Shown: positions 7,399 to 15,914, counted from the stretch's first letter. The stretch: DNA of 18,208 nucleotides from an uncultured Faecalibacterium sp. (GCA_934518555.1 CAKSXW010000041.1:1-18208), one strand, 5' to 3'. Notes: a model not told the origin generated them from the sequence alone. Numbers and translations: made by a program.

Positions 7399-8274
7399 TC
7401 AGGCGGCGGTCCCAGGGTCCTGGGCAGCCCCCTGCACGAACTGCAGCACCGTCTCGATGCTCTGCCGCAGCTGCACCAGGGCGGCAATGTCCTCGTCCTT
7501 CATAAGGGAGGTGGGGGCGGCAGGGGCCGTGGCGGCGGCAGTGACGCTGCCGGTAAGCTCCACCCGGACGCCGTGGGCCGGGATCTCCAGCAGGATGTGC
7601 ACTGCCGGGGAGCTGGTCCGCAGCAGACCCTGCTTTTCCAGCCCCAGGATCAGTACCGGAGCCTCAGCCGAGGGGTCCTCCGTCTCCACTTCCAGGTAGA
7701 GGTAGCCCTCCCGGGCCTGCTCCGGCTGTACCTTTTTCAGCTTTTTCAGGTCCAGCTGAAAGCCGTTCATGGCCTGCAGGCCGGTGGCGGCAGGGTCCAC
7801 CCCCAGCAGACTGGCCAGCTGGGTCTGGGAGATGTAGCTGCCCAGGCTCCAGCCGGGCATCAGCAGGCTGGCCAGGGGATAGTTGGTAGTAATGCGGTTC
7901 CGCAGGGTGTTGTAAAGCTGCCCGGCATCGTAGAGCGTCTCGGTGCCGCTGATGTACACCCGGGTCAGGGGCTGGTCGGTGCCGCTGCCCTTGGGGTATA
8001 GGGCCAGCTGCATAGCCTCTGGGGCGTATTGGCCCTCCAGGCTGCCGGAGGTGCCGCCAAACTGCTCCAGCACCTGGTACAGAGCAGGCTCCTCCGGGGT
8101 GGTGGCGGTGATCTGGTAATCCAGGCGGAAGCTGGCCCCGGACCGGAAAGCCCGGATCCGGCTGCTCACCAGCCCCAGTGCCACAGCGGTGGCCGCAACG
8201 CACACCAGCACCAGGCACAGCACCACCACCAGGGCGGCCCGGCGGCCCGAATGTCTTTTTTTGGAAGCTGCCAT
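7399..8274 (-). CDS. Single-pass membrane-anchored protein of unknown function
   Basis: The 291-residue protein has a short basic N-terminus (MAASKKRHSGRR), one hydrophobic helix at about residues 13-36, and an extracytoplasmic domain of about 250 residues. I do not recognise a family. The outside part contains alternating beta-strand-like stretches (FRLDYQITATT, LTRVYISGTETLY, HGVRVELTGSV) and an ordered tail that is Ala-rich with MKDEDIAALVQLRQSIETVLQFV as probable amphipathic helix. AAGGAGGA lies 9 nt before the ATG at 8274, and a consensus promoter lies at 8304-8332. It is monocistronic and convergent with the trefoil gene. Its codon use matches its GC-rich neighbours, so it looks native. 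Confidence 0.85.
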   Translation of the reverse strand: MAASKKRHSGRRAALVVVLCLVLVCVAATAVALGLVSSRIRAFRSGASFRLDYQITATTPEEPALYQVLEQFGGTSGSLEGQYAPEAMQLALYPKGSGTDQPLTRVYISGTETLYDAGQLYNTLRNRITTNYPLASLLMPGWSLGSYISQTQLASLLGVDPAATGLQAMNGFQLDLKKLKKVQPEQAREGYLYLEVETEDPSAEAPVLILGLEKQGLLRTSSPAVHILLEIPAHGVRVELTGSVTAAATAPAAPTSLMKDEDIAALVQLRQSIETVLQFVQGAAQDPGTAA

Positions 8275-8303
8275 AAAATGAGATCCTCCTTCAGTTTTTT
8301 TCC

Positions 8304-8332
8304 AGCATAGCGGAACGCCCGTCGATTGTCAA
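8304..8332 (-). promoter_or_regulatory. Promoter of the membrane-anchored protein gene
   Basis: On the minus strand a perfect TTGACA (8327-8332), a 17-nt spacer and TATGCT (8304-8309) lie 30 bases upstream of the start codon, just after the tRNA-Ser terminator. Confidence 0.82.
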
Positions 8333-8350
8333 GGACGGGGTTTCGCCGGA

Positions 8351-8386
8351 AAAACAAAAAACCTGAAACATTTCTGTTTCAGGTTT
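8351..8386 (-). terminator. Terminator of tRNA-Ser
   Basis: A perfect 11-bp stem (8359-8369 with 8376-8386), 6-nt loop, followed on the minus strand by TTTTTTGTTTTT. It starts two bases past the tRNA CCA end. Confidence 0.9.
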
Positions 8387-8387
8387 C

Positions 8388-8479
8388 TGGCGGAAAGATG
8401 GGGATTCGAACCCCAGAACGCTTTTGACACGTTACACGATTTCCAGTCGTGCGCCTTAGACCAACTCAGCCATCTTTCC
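8388..8479 (-). tRNA. tRNA-Ser (anticodon GGA)
   Basis: The minus strand folds as a class II tRNA of 92 nt. The acceptor stem GGAAAGA pairs with TCTTTCC, followed by discriminator G and an encoded CCA (8388-8390). The anticodon stem-loop CGACTGGAAATCG presents GGA, which reads UCC/UCU serine codons. A long variable arm typical of tRNA-Ser and a standard T arm (GGTTCGAATCC) are visible. Confidence 0.96.
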
Positions 8480-8524
8480 ACATCTTTTGTTCTGCCTTTG
8501 GGCGGGTGCCCTTGGCGCTCCACT

Positions 8525-8553
8525 ATAATACCTGAAACCAGGGGAAATGTCAA
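8525..8553 (-). promoter_or_regulatory. Promoter of tRNA-Ser
   Basis: On the minus strand a perfect TTGACA (8548-8553), 17-nt spacer and TATTAT (8525-8530) lie 45 bases upstream of the mature tRNA 5' end. Confidence 0.88.
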
Positions 8554-8644
8554 GGATTTTTTAAAAGTTTTTTCGATATTTTTAAAAATGACGCAGAGAC
8601 GCAAAATGCTGTGGAACTTTCCTAAAAAGAGCCCCCAAATGCCC

Positions 8645-8673
8645 TTGACGCAGGGGCAAAACCGGACTATATT
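8645..8673 (+). promoter_or_regulatory. Promoter of the alpha-hydroxy-acid dehydrogenase gene
   Basis: TTGACG (8645-8650), 17-nt spacer, TATATT (8668-8673). Transcription would start near 8680, a leader of about 55 nt. This argues against an upstream start in the longer open frame that reaches back to 8498. Confidence 0.85.
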
Positions 8674-8734
8674 GAGGGCAGAGAGTGCTGCGGCAGGTGG
8701 TTTTGTGCCGCAAAAGCAAGAAGGAGGAGCTTAT

Positions 8735-9754
8735 ATGACCTATTCTGAAGTGCTGACCAATGCCCGGGGCTGCATCGGTCAATATTGCAAGGCCTGCCCG
8801 GTGTGCAACGGCGTAGCCTGCAAAAACCAGATCCCCGGCCCCGGTGCCAAGGGGGTGGGGGATACTGCCATCCGTAATTATAATAAGTGGGCAGAGATCC
8901 GGGTGAACATGGACACCCTGTGCCCTGGCGGTGCTCCGGACACCAGCCTGGAGCTGTTTGGTCAGCGGTTCCGCTACCCCTTCTTTGCCGGGCCGGTGGG
9001 TGCCGTGAACCTCCACTACTCCGACACCTATAATGATATGACCTACAACGACGTGCTGGTACGGGCCTGTGCCGAAAGTGGCATTGCCGCCTTTACCGGG
9101 GACGGCACCAACCCCACGGTGATGGAAATGGCCACCAAGGCCATCGGGGCAGCCCAGGGCTGCGGTGTGCCCACCATCAAGCCCTGGAACCTGGATACCA
9201 TCCGGGCCAAGATGGACCAGGCCAAGGCCAGCGGCTGCTTTGCAGTGGCCATGGACGTGGACGCTGCCGGTCTGCCCTTTTTGAAAAATATGACCCCTCC
9301 TGCCGGCAGCAAGAGCGTGGAGGAGCTGGCCCAGATCGTGGAGATGGCAGGCCGCCCCTTTATCGTCAAGGGTATCATGACCGTTAAGGGTGCCCTGAAG
9401 GCCAAGGAGGCCGGGGCAGCAGCCATCGTGGTGTCCAACCACGGGGGTCGTGTGCTGGACCAGTGCCCTGCCACCGCCGAGGTGCTGCCGGAGATCGCTG
9501 CAGCCCTCAAGGGCAGCGGCGTCAAGATCCTGGTGGACGGCGGCATCCGCACCGGCGTGGATGTGTTCAAGGCCCTGGCTCTGGGGGCTGACGGCGTGCT
9601 GATCTGCCGCCCCTTTGTTACCGCAGTGTACGGCGGCGGCCAGGAGGGCGTGAAGTGCTACATTGAAAAGCTGGCCGGGGAGCTGGCCGACACCATGCAG
9701 ATGTGCGGTGCTGCCAGCCTGGCAGATATCACCCCGGACATGGTGCGGATCTGA
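8735..9754 (+). CDS. FMN-dependent alpha-hydroxy-acid dehydrogenase/oxidase
   Basis: The 339-residue protein is a flavin TIM-barrel enzyme of the lactate/glycolate oxidase family, which oxidises 2-hydroxy acids to 2-keto acids. The C-terminal half has the family signature: VKGIMT with Lys212, the catalytic SNHGGRVLDQ with His236 and Arg239, and the phosphate-binding DGGIRTGVDVFKALALGADGV (268-288) in which a short Gly-rich loop holds FMN. The N-terminus carries five cysteines, C13-x4-C18-x2-C21-x2-C24-x4-C29, absent from classical lactate oxidases and possibly binding metal or an Fe-S cluster. The protein is somewhat shorter than the usual 350-380. AAGGAGG 7 nt before the ATG at 8735 sets the start. 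It is monocistronic, with its own promoter and terminator. The exact substrate is unknown; lactate is a guess. Confidence 0.92.
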   Translation: MTYSEVLTNARGCIGQYCKACPVCNGVACKNQIPGPGAKGVGDTAIRNYNKWAEIRVNMDTLCPGGAPDTSLELFGQRFRYPFFAGPVGAVNLHYSDTYNDMTYNDVLVRACAESGIAAFTGDGTNPTVMEMATKAIGAAQGCGVPTIKPWNLDTIRAKMDQAKASGCFAVAMDVDAAGLPFLKNMTPPAGSKSVEELAQIVEMAGRPFIVKGIMTVKGALKAKEAGAAAIVVSNHGGRVLDQCPATAEVLPEIAAALKGSGVKILVDGGIRTGVDVFKALALGADGVLICRPFVTAVYGGGQEGVKCYIEKLAGELADTMQMCGAASLADITPDMVRI

Positions 9755-9778
9755 TCAAGACAATAATATGGACCCGGG

Positions 9779-9815
9779 AGCCGGGGCGTGCCTGTAGGTG
9801 CGCCCCGGCTTTTTG
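9779..9815 (+). terminator. Terminator of the alpha-hydroxy-acid dehydrogenase gene
   Basis: A perfect 10-bp GC-rich stem (9779-9788 with 9801-9810), 12-nt loop, followed by TTTTGTGT, 24 bases after the stop codon. Confidence 0.92.
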
Positions 9816-9868
9816 TGTGCTACTTTGTTAAAGTTTGTCGAAAACAGGCCAAAATGAAATTTGGACGC

Positions 9869-9897
9869 TTGTGCATTGCCGGGAAATGCGATACACT
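9869..9897 (+). promoter_or_regulatory. Probable promoter of the export operon
   Basis: TTGTGC (9869-9874), 17-nt spacer, TACACT (9892-9897). The leader of about 95 nt is GC-rich and contains a possible stem (CCCGGTC 9919-9925 with GACCGGG 9951-9957). Only one promoter is evident for the five genes to 16690. Confidence 0.7.
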
Positions 9898-10000
9898 ACC
9901 AGTAACTGAAGCCGCAGCCCCGGTCAGACCCCGGCGGCGGCACGGACCTGGACCGGGCAGTGCAGCTGCGCCCCGGCCCCATAGGAGGAGACAAAGGACC

Positions 10001-11791
10001 ATGAACTGGAAAAAGAAGAAAGACCCTGCGGCAGTGCCTCAGGGAGAGGGCAGTGCCGCTGCCGCCCAGAGTGGGGCGGCCGGGTTTTTGAAAAAGAACT
10101 GGAAATGGCTGGTACCGGTGGCCTGTGTAGTGGTGGCCGGCGGCTGGTGGCTCCTGAGACCCCAGGATACGAAGCCTGCCAATGTGGACACCAGCTATGT
10201 GGAAACAGCTCCGGAGCAGCGGGACCTGTCCAATACCCTCAGCGGCACCGGAACTCTGAAGCCGGCCAATACTTATAGTGTCAAATCCCTGGTATCGGGC
10301 AAGGTGCTCACCAGCACCTTTGAAGAAGGGGATATGGTGGAGGAGGGCACTGTGCTCTACACGGTGGATTCCTCCGACGCCACCACCAAGGTGGAGCAGG
10401 CAGAGATCGCCTTGCAGCAGGCCCAGCGCAGCTACAACAAGACCGCAGACCGTCAGTATGTACGGGCTGAGGTGGCTGGCGTCGTCAGTGCTCTAAAGGT
10501 GGCTAAGGGAGACGAGGTCACCAGCGGCCAGGAGGTGGCGGTGATCCGGGACAGCTCCAAAATGACCCTGAGCCTGGAGTTCCCGGCAGCCGATGCTGCC
10601 ACCTTCTCGGTGGGGCAGACGGCCCAGGTGACCCTGGACGGCACCTTTGAGACCCTTGCAGGCACCATCACCGCTGTAACGGGTGTGGACGCCCTGAGCA
10701 CCGGCAACCTGCTGACCCGTACCGTTACCATTGCTGTGAAGAACGCCGGGGGCCTGACCACTGCCCAGGCTGCCACCGCTACGGTCAACGGCGTCAGCTC
10801 CATTGGAGCTGCCACCTTCCAGTACCAGGCAGAGCGCACCCTGACGGCCCTGGCTGCCGGTACCGTCGTTGCCATCAACGCCCGGGAAGGGGATGCGGTG
10901 GATAAGGACGAGATCATCCTGCAGCTCAGCGGCGAGGACCTGACGGAGACCATCCAGTCTGCCTCCGAGACCCTCCGTGGGGCAGAGCTGTCTATGCAGA
11001 GCACCCAGGATGCCATGAACAACTACACCATCACCTCCCCCATCAAGGGCACCATCATTGAAAAAGCCGCCAAGGTAGGGGATGCCCTCAGCGCAGGCAG
11101 CGACCTGTGCACCATCTACGACCTGAGCTACCTGGAAATGACCATCCATGTGGACGAGCTGCAGGTCAGCAGCCTGTCGGTGGGGCAGTCGGTGCAGGTC
11201 ACCGCAGACGCCATGCCGGACAAGACCTATGAGGGCGTGGTGACCCGTGTGTCCATGAAGGGCGATACCAACGGCGGCACCACCACCTACCCGGTCACTG
11301 TGCGGATCGACGAGACCCAGGGCCTGCGGCCGGGCATGAACGCCAACGCCCAGATCGTGGTGGCTCAGGCCAAAAACGCCCTGGCTGTGCCCAACGCCGC
11401 CATCGTCCGGGGAGGCTATGTGCTGGTGACCCAGGATTCCCCCAGCGCCGCCCAGGCAGACCCGGACATGGTGGCTCCGGAGGGCTATGTGTATGTGAAG
11501 GTCAAAACCGGCGTCAGCGATAACGATTACACCCAGATCGTCAGCGGCATCACAGCTCAGGACCGGGTGGGTTACGACCCCAGCACCATCAGCAGTGATT
11601 CCTACTACTATGACGACGGCATGGGGAATTCCGGTGCGGACGTCGTTATGAATGACGCCGATGTGGCTGCAGAGCCTGCCGATAACGGCGGCACCCAGGA
11701 GCTGCCGGCAGAGGCTGAAGCAGAGGCCGGGGAAGCAGACGGCGACCAGGACGCAGCCCCGGCAGAAGTCGACGGCGCAGCCTTGGGCTGA
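10001..11791 (+). CDS. MacA-like efflux adaptor with duplicated core
   Basis: The 596-residue protein is an HlyD/MacA-type adaptor anchored by one N-terminal helix (about 37-52) with most of the chain outside. Two adaptor modules follow each other. Module 1 (about 93-262) has SLVSGKVLTSTFEEGDMVEEG, a short coiled coil (about 127-146), VAGVVSALKVAKGDEVTSGQ and a beta-barrel starting FSVGQTAQVTL. Module 2 (about 280-455) repeats this: LAAGTVVAINAREGDAVDKD, a helical hairpin, IKGTIIEKAAKVGDALSAGS, then LSVGQSVQVTA and GLRPGMNANAQI. A Glu/Asp/Ala-rich tail follows (about 545-596). The frame is open upstream to 9788, but AGGAGG at 9983-9988 and the lysine-rich MNWKKKK start at 10001 fit best. It precedes the ATPase and permease it should couple to. 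Confidence 0.92.
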   Translation: MNWKKKKDPAAVPQGEGSAAAAQSGAAGFLKKNWKWLVPVACVVVAGGWWLLRPQDTKPANVDTSYVETAPEQRDLSNTLSGTGTLKPANTYSVKSLVSGKVLTSTFEEGDMVEEGTVLYTVDSSDATTKVEQAEIALQQAQRSYNKTADRQYVRAEVAGVVSALKVAKGDEVTSGQEVAVIRDSSKMTLSLEFPAADAATFSVGQTAQVTLDGTFETLAGTITAVTGVDALSTGNLLTRTVTIAVKNAGGLTTAQAATATVNGVSSIGAATFQYQAERTLTALAAGTVVAINAREGDAVDKDEIILQLSGEDLTETIQSASETLRGAELSMQSTQDAMNNYTITSPIKGTIIEKAAKVGDALSAGSDLCTIYDLSYLEMTIHVDELQVSSLSVGQSVQVTADAMPDKTYEGVVTRVSMKGDTNGGTTTYPVTVRIDETQGLRPGMNANAQIVVAQAKNALAVPNAAIVRGGYVLVTQDSPSAAQADPDMVAPEGYVYVKVKTGVSDNDYTQIVSGITAQDRVGYDPSTISSDSYYYDDGMGNSGADVVMNDADVAAEPADNGGTQELPAEAEAEAGEADGDQDAAPAEVDGAALG

Positions 11792-11804
11792 CAGGAGGGC
11801 ACTC

Positions 11805-12554
11805 ATGAGCGCTCTGATCGAGTTTGAGGAAGTCTGCAAATATTACCAGATGGGTGATACCACCGTGAAGGCGGCGGACCATATCACCATGAAGATCGAA
11901 CAAGGGGAGTTTGTGGCCATCGTGGGCCAGTCCGGTTCCGGCAAGTCCACCTGCATGAACATCATCGGCTGCCTGGACGTGCCGACCTACGGCACCTATC
12001 GGCTCCGGGGCCGGGACGTGGGCAAGATGAACCGCAACGAGCTGGCGGCGGTCCGCAACGAGATGCTGGGCTTTATCTTCCAGCAGTACAACCTGCTGCC
12101 CCGGCTGAACCTGATGGAAAACGTGGAGGTGCCCTTGGTGTATGCCGGTATCTCCCGGGCCGACCGGCACATCCGTGCCCGGCAGGTGCTGGAGCAGGTG
12201 GGCCTGGGGGACAAGCTGAAAAACCGGCCCAACCAGTTGTCCGGCGGCCAGCAGCAGCGGGTATCCATTGCCCGGGCTTTGGTCCGCAATCCGCCGGTGA
12301 TCCTGGCCGACGAGCCCACCGGTGCACTGGACTCCCATACCGGACGGGAAGTGCTGGGGATGCTGCAGCAGCTGCATCAGCAGGGCCACACGGTGGTGCT
12401 GATCACCCATGACAACTCCATTGCGGTGCAGGCAGAACGGATCATCCGGCTGGAGGACGGCCGGGTGGTCTATGACGGCGACGCCCATGCCCCGGAGGCT
12501 ATGGTGCAGCCCACCCTGCTGCCCGAAACGCCGGAAAAGGAGGAACAGGCATGA
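11805..12554 (+). CDS. MacB/LolD-type ABC transporter ATPase
   Basis: The 249-residue cytoplasmic ATPase powers the export complex. Motifs are in order: Walker [10 protein letters not shown] (41-49), Q-loop FQQYNLLPR (92-100), signature LSGGQQQR (145-152), Walker [13 protein letters not shown] (165-176) and the H-loop histidine in LITHD (202). [10 protein letters not shown] is typical of the MacB/LolD/FtsE branch. The last ~25 residues extend past the usual end and are Pro/Glu-rich. AGGAGG at 11793-11798 lies 6 nt before the ATG at 11805. It starts 13 bases after the adaptor stop, and its own TGA overlaps the permease ATG by 4 bases, so the two are translationally coupled. Confidence 0.97.
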   Translation: MSALIEFEEVCKYYQMGDTTVKAADHITMKIEQGEFVAIVGQSGSGKSTCMNIIGCLDVPTYGTYRLRGRDVGKMNRNELAAVRNEMLGFIFQQYNLLPRLNLMENVEVPLVYAGISRADRHIRARQVLEQVGLGDKLKNRPNQLSGGQQQRVSIARALVRNPPVILADEPTGALDSHTGREVLGMLQQLHQQGHTVVLITHDNSIAVQAERIIRLEDGRVVYDGDAHAPEAMVQPTLLPETPEKEEQA

Positions 12555-13756
12555 TCATTGAGACCTTCCGGCAGGCCATCCAGAACGTGTGGAGCAACAA
12601 GCTCCGCACCTTTTTGACCATGCTAGGCATCATCATCGGTGTTATGGCGGTCATCGTCATCGTGGGCCTGGGCAACGGCATGACCAAGAGCATGCGGGAC
12701 AGCTTTTCGGCCCTGGGCACCAACACCCTCAGCATCCAGGTGTGGGGCTACGGCAATCGCAACGCCTCGGTGGAGGACCTGTACGACATTGCCGACCGTC
12801 ACCCGGATCTGCTGCAGGCGGTTTCCCCTCAGGTGGATTTCAACGGCGACAGCACCCTGAAGGTGGGCACCAAGACCTTCCGCTGGTCTACCGTCAGCGG
12901 TGTGGACGAGCACTTTACCTCCATGAAAAATTACCAGCTGGTCCAGGGCCGGGGCCTGCAGTACATGGATATCAAGGATAACAAGCAGGTGTGCGTCATC
13001 GGCGATTACATCAACCGGGCGGCCTTTGGGGGCAACGGTCTGGGCCAGACCCTGAAGGTCGGGACCAACAAGTTCCTGGTGGTGGGTGTGCTGGCCCCCA
13101 AGGTCAGCAACGCCCAGATGCAGGAGGGCTCCGACGACGACTGCGTCTACCTGCCCTACACCACCGTCATGCGGCTGTCCAGCCTGAGCACAGTGAACAG
13201 CTATACGGCTGTAATGGCAGACGAGAGCCGGGCCAACGAGGCAAAATCCACTGTGGAAAGTGAGCTGCAGACCATCACGGGCTCGGAAAGCAGCTATTAC
13301 GTCTACAGCGCCATTGAGTGGCTGGAAGAAATGAACAAGATGATCAACATGGTCATCGTAGTGCTTACCGGCATTGCCAGCATCTCTCTGCTGGTGGGCG
13401 GCATCGGTATCATGAACATCATGCTGGTGTCGGTGACGGAGCGCACTCGGGAGATCGGCATCCGCAAGGCCCTGGGGGCCAAGGAGCGCACCATCCTGGC
13501 ACAGTTTGTGGTGGAGGCTGCCACCACCTCGGCCCTGGGCGGTGCCCTGGGCATCGTCTTGGGGTACCTGGTAAGCATGGCAGCCAACAAGGTGCTGCCG
13601 ATGCTGGCCAGCGGCAGCGACATTACGGTGAGCCCGTCGTTCAACTCCATCGTGGTGGCCTTTGGCATCTCGGTGGGCATCGGCGTGCTGTTTGGCTACC
13701 TGCCGGCCCGGCGTGCCGCCCGGCTCAATCCCATCGAGGCTCTGCGTTACGATTGA
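12551..13756 (+). CDS. MacB-like ABC transporter permease (FtsX fold)
   Basis: The 401-residue permease has one N-terminal membrane helix (about 20-42, after NKLRTFLTMLGIIIG), a large extracytoplasmic MacB-PCD-like domain (about 45-255), and three C-terminal helices (about 262-290, 318-345, 362-385) with the FtsX-family cytoplasmic motif TERTREIGIRKALGA. The end, PARRAARLNPIEALRYD, is the classic MacB C-terminus. Such four-helix permeases act as dimers and use ATP to drive export from the outer face (mechanotransmission). In a Gram-positive setting there is no TolC; related systems export peptides or give antimicrobial peptide resistance. The substrate is unknown. Start overlaps the ATPase stop; AAGGAGGAA is 6 nt upstream of the ATG. 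Confidence 0.96.
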   Translation: MIIETFRQAIQNVWSNKLRTFLTMLGIIIGVMAVIVIVGLGNGMTKSMRDSFSALGTNTLSIQVWGYGNRNASVEDLYDIADRHPDLLQAVSPQVDFNGDSTLKVGTKTFRWSTVSGVDEHFTSMKNYQLVQGRGLQYMDIKDNKQVCVIGDYINRAAFGGNGLGQTLKVGTNKFLVVGVLAPKVSNAQMQEGSDDDCVYLPYTTVMRLSSLSTVNSYTAVMADESRANEAKSTVESELQTITGSESSYYVYSAIEWLEEMNKMINMVIVVLTGIASISLLVGGIGIMNIMLVSVTERTREIGIRKALGAKERTILAQFVVEAATTSALGGALGIVLGYLVSMAANKVLPMLASGSDITVSPSFNSIVVAFGISVGIGVLFGYLPARRAARLNPIEALRYD

Positions 13757-13796
13757 TCCGGCTATGCCCGGGCGTCGAGACCTGAAACCGGATCAA
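13753..13796 (+). other. Inverted repeat between permease and SLH genes
   Basis: A perfect 9-bp inverted repeat, TTGATCCGG (13753-13761) and CCGGATCAA (13788-13796), with a 26-nt loop. It begins at the permease stop and ends next to the SLH ribosome binding site. No T-run follows, so it is not a classical terminator; it could be an mRNA-stability or partial-attenuation hairpin, or an operator. Confidence 0.5.
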
Positions 13797-13811
13797 GGAA
13801 GGGGAATACCT

Positions 13812-15914
13812 ATGAAAAAACGTCTTCTCGCATTTCTGCTGGCGGTGACCATGGCGGTGTCCATGCTGGCCCTGCCGGCAGCAGCTCTGGGCAGCGCCAG
13901 CAACACCGCTGTCCAGACCGCCATTACCCTGGGTGCCATGGACACCAGCCAGACCGGCAGCCTGGATGCTGTGGTCACCCGTGGTGCCCTGGCCCGGATG
14001 CTGGTGGCCTTTTCGGCCTATCGGGAGAGCGCAGCCTCCCAGGGCACCGTGGGCACCCTGTACCGGGATGTGCCCGGCACCTCCCCCTGGGCCCCCTATG
14101 TCCGCATTGCGGTGCAGCAGGGCTGGATGAACGGTTACACCGACGGCAGTTTCCGGCCGGACAACGCCGTGACCCTGGAGGAAGCCTGCACTGCCGTGCT
14201 GAAGCTGCTGGGCTATAAGATGACCGACCTGAGCGGCTCCTTCCCGGCGGCACAGCTGAACAAGGCCCAGGAGCTGGGCCTGCGGAACCAGCTGGTCCGC
14301 AGCCAGGGCCAGACCATGACCTATGAGGACTGCGCTGTGCTGCTGTACAACGCTCTCACCGCCAATACGGCCTCTGGTGGGGCCTACGGCTCCTCCCTGG
14401 GCTTTACGGTCACCGGAGGCCAGGTGGATACCTCCACGGTGCTGCTCAGCAGCCTGAAGGGCCCCTTTGTGGCCGCAGAGGGCAGCCAGCTGCCCTTTGC
14501 CCCCGTCAGCATCTACCGCAACGATAAGGTCTCCAGCTCGGCAGAGCTGAACCAGTACGACGTGTACTACTACAGCGAGAGCCTCCAGGCGGTGTGGATC
14601 TACACCCGCCGTGCAGCAGGCCGCATCACCGCTGTTTCCCCCAGTGCCAGTGCCCCCACGGCAGTGACGGTGGCAGGGGTCACCTACCAGCTGGGCAGCT
14701 CGGCAGTGGCCTCTAAGATCTCCTCCCTCAACGGCGGCGGCGTAGGCGAAGTGGTCACCCTGCTGCTGGGCATGGACAACGAGGTGGCGGATGTGGTCAC
14801 CGGAGAGGAAGCCGATGCCGTGTTCTACGGCGTGGTGCAGACTGCCACCCGGTCCCTGGTGGAGGATAACGGGGCAGATGTGCTGCAAAAGGTGTCGGTG
14901 CTGTGCACCGACGGCGTGACCCGTACCGTCAATGTGGACAAAAGCCTGAACTACCCCTCCGGCTGGCTGGTAAAGATCAGCGTCACCCCGGAGGGCGAGA
15001 ATGTGACCGCCCTGGAGACCCGATCGGTCAGCGGCACCGTCAACGAGAAGGCCACCATGCTGGGCTCTCGCAAGCTGGCGGACGATGTGCAGATCTTAGA
15101 TACAACATCGGAGGGTGTGGCTGGGACGGTTCGTCCCAGCCGACTATCCGGGACCCGGCTGTCTTTGCTGAATGTCCGCTACTATACGCTTAACGAAAAA
15201 GGCGAGATCGACCGGCTGATCCTCAACGACGTCACCGGCGATCTGTGGAAGTACGGCGTGCTGGACGATATCCGCAACCTGGCCGCCAACCTGCCCTCCA
15301 CCAAGACCACTGCCACGACAGGGGATTCGGAGAGCGATGGCTCTGATGCAGCCACCGAGCTGCTGAAGGACCTGCGGAGCGTGCTGGTGCCTACCACCAG
15401 CGAGATCCTGTGGGGCGTCATCAACGGCGATATCCTCCAGACCGTGTGGAACAAGGCCACCAGCAGCACCGGCTCCCTGGTGAGCATCGGCGTCAAGCAG
15501 CTGGCCAATGTGGTAGGGGAGCCCTATGCCTCTATCCTGAACTATGTGGGCGGCGGTGCCACCTATGTGTGCTACGTCAATGGGCAGCTTACCAGCTACA
15601 CCACCTCCATCAAGTACCCGGTGCTGGCTGGCGGCCTGGCAGTGCGGCAGGAGGTCAACGGCTCCGTAAAAGCCATGATCCAGCTGATGCCCATGAAGAT
15701 CGACAAGGTGGGGGCAGCCTCGGTGCTGTCGGGCTCCACCCGTTACGAGATGGCCGACGATGCCCAGGTATACCTGTGGTACAAGGGCCAGTATTACGCC
15801 ACCAAGCTGGCAGAGGTGAACTCGGAGGAGTATTACCTCACAGGTTGGTACGATAACTTTGGCTGTGCGGCGGGCAAGCGGGTCCGTGTGATCGTGGCCG
15901 TTAAAAAGGATTGA
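13812..15914 (+). CDS. SLH-domain exported surface protein
   Basis: The 700-residue protein starts with a clear signal peptide (MKKRLLAFLLAVTMAVSMLA, cleavage likely near AAA at 24-26). Residues about 36-185 contain three S-layer-homology units; the best is YRDVPGTSPWAPYVRIAVQQ followed by GWMNGYTDGSFRPDNAVT (84-121). SLH units bind secondary cell-wall polymers. The remaining ~500 residues are beta-rich, with no catalytic motif that I recognise. It follows the permease by 55 bases without a terminator, so it is likely expressed with the exporter. The frame is open upstream to 13662; AAGGAAGGGG before the ATG at 13812 and the signal peptide set the start. Its stop overlaps the TTG start of comF. 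Confidence 0.92.
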   Translation: MKKRLLAFLLAVTMAVSMLALPAAALGSASNTAVQTAITLGAMDTSQTGSLDAVVTRGALARMLVAFSAYRESAASQGTVGTLYRDVPGTSPWAPYVRIAVQQGWMNGYTDGSFRPDNAVTLEEACTAVLKLLGYKMTDLSGSFPAAQLNKAQELGLRNQLVRSQGQTMTYEDCAVLLYNALTANTASGGAYGSSLGFTVTGGQVDTSTVLLSSLKGPFVAAEGSQLPFAPVSIYRNDKVSSSAELNQYDVYYYSESLQAVWIYTRRAAGRITAVSPSASAPTAVTVAGVTYQLGSSAVASKISSLNGGGVGEVVTLLLGMDNEVADVVTGEEADAVFYGVVQTATRSLVEDNGADVLQKVSVLCTDGVTRTVNVDKSLNYPSGWLVKISVTPEGENVTALETRSVSGTVNEKATMLGSRKLADDVQILDTTSEGVAGTVRPSRLSGTRLSLLNVRYYTLNEKGEIDRLILNDVTGDLWKYGVLDDIRNLAANLPSTKTTATTGDSESDGSDAATELLKDLRSVLVPTTSEILWGVINGDILQTVWNKATSSTGSLVSIGVKQLANVVGEPYASILNYVGGGATYVCYVNGQLTSYTTSIKYPVLAGGLAVRQEVNGSVKAMIQLMPMKIDKVGAASVLSGSTRYEMADDAQVYLWYKGQYYATKLAEVNSEEYYLTGWYDNFGCAAGKRVRVIVAVKKD

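Noticed and set aside
10493..11839. A 448-codon minus-strand open frame
   Set aside because: Antisense shadow of the adaptor gene; no ribosome binding site or domain, and the plus frame has clear adaptor motifs.
13725..14888. A 387-codon minus-strand open frame
   Set aside because: Antisense shadow of the SLH gene with His/Gly/Gln-rich translation and no domain.
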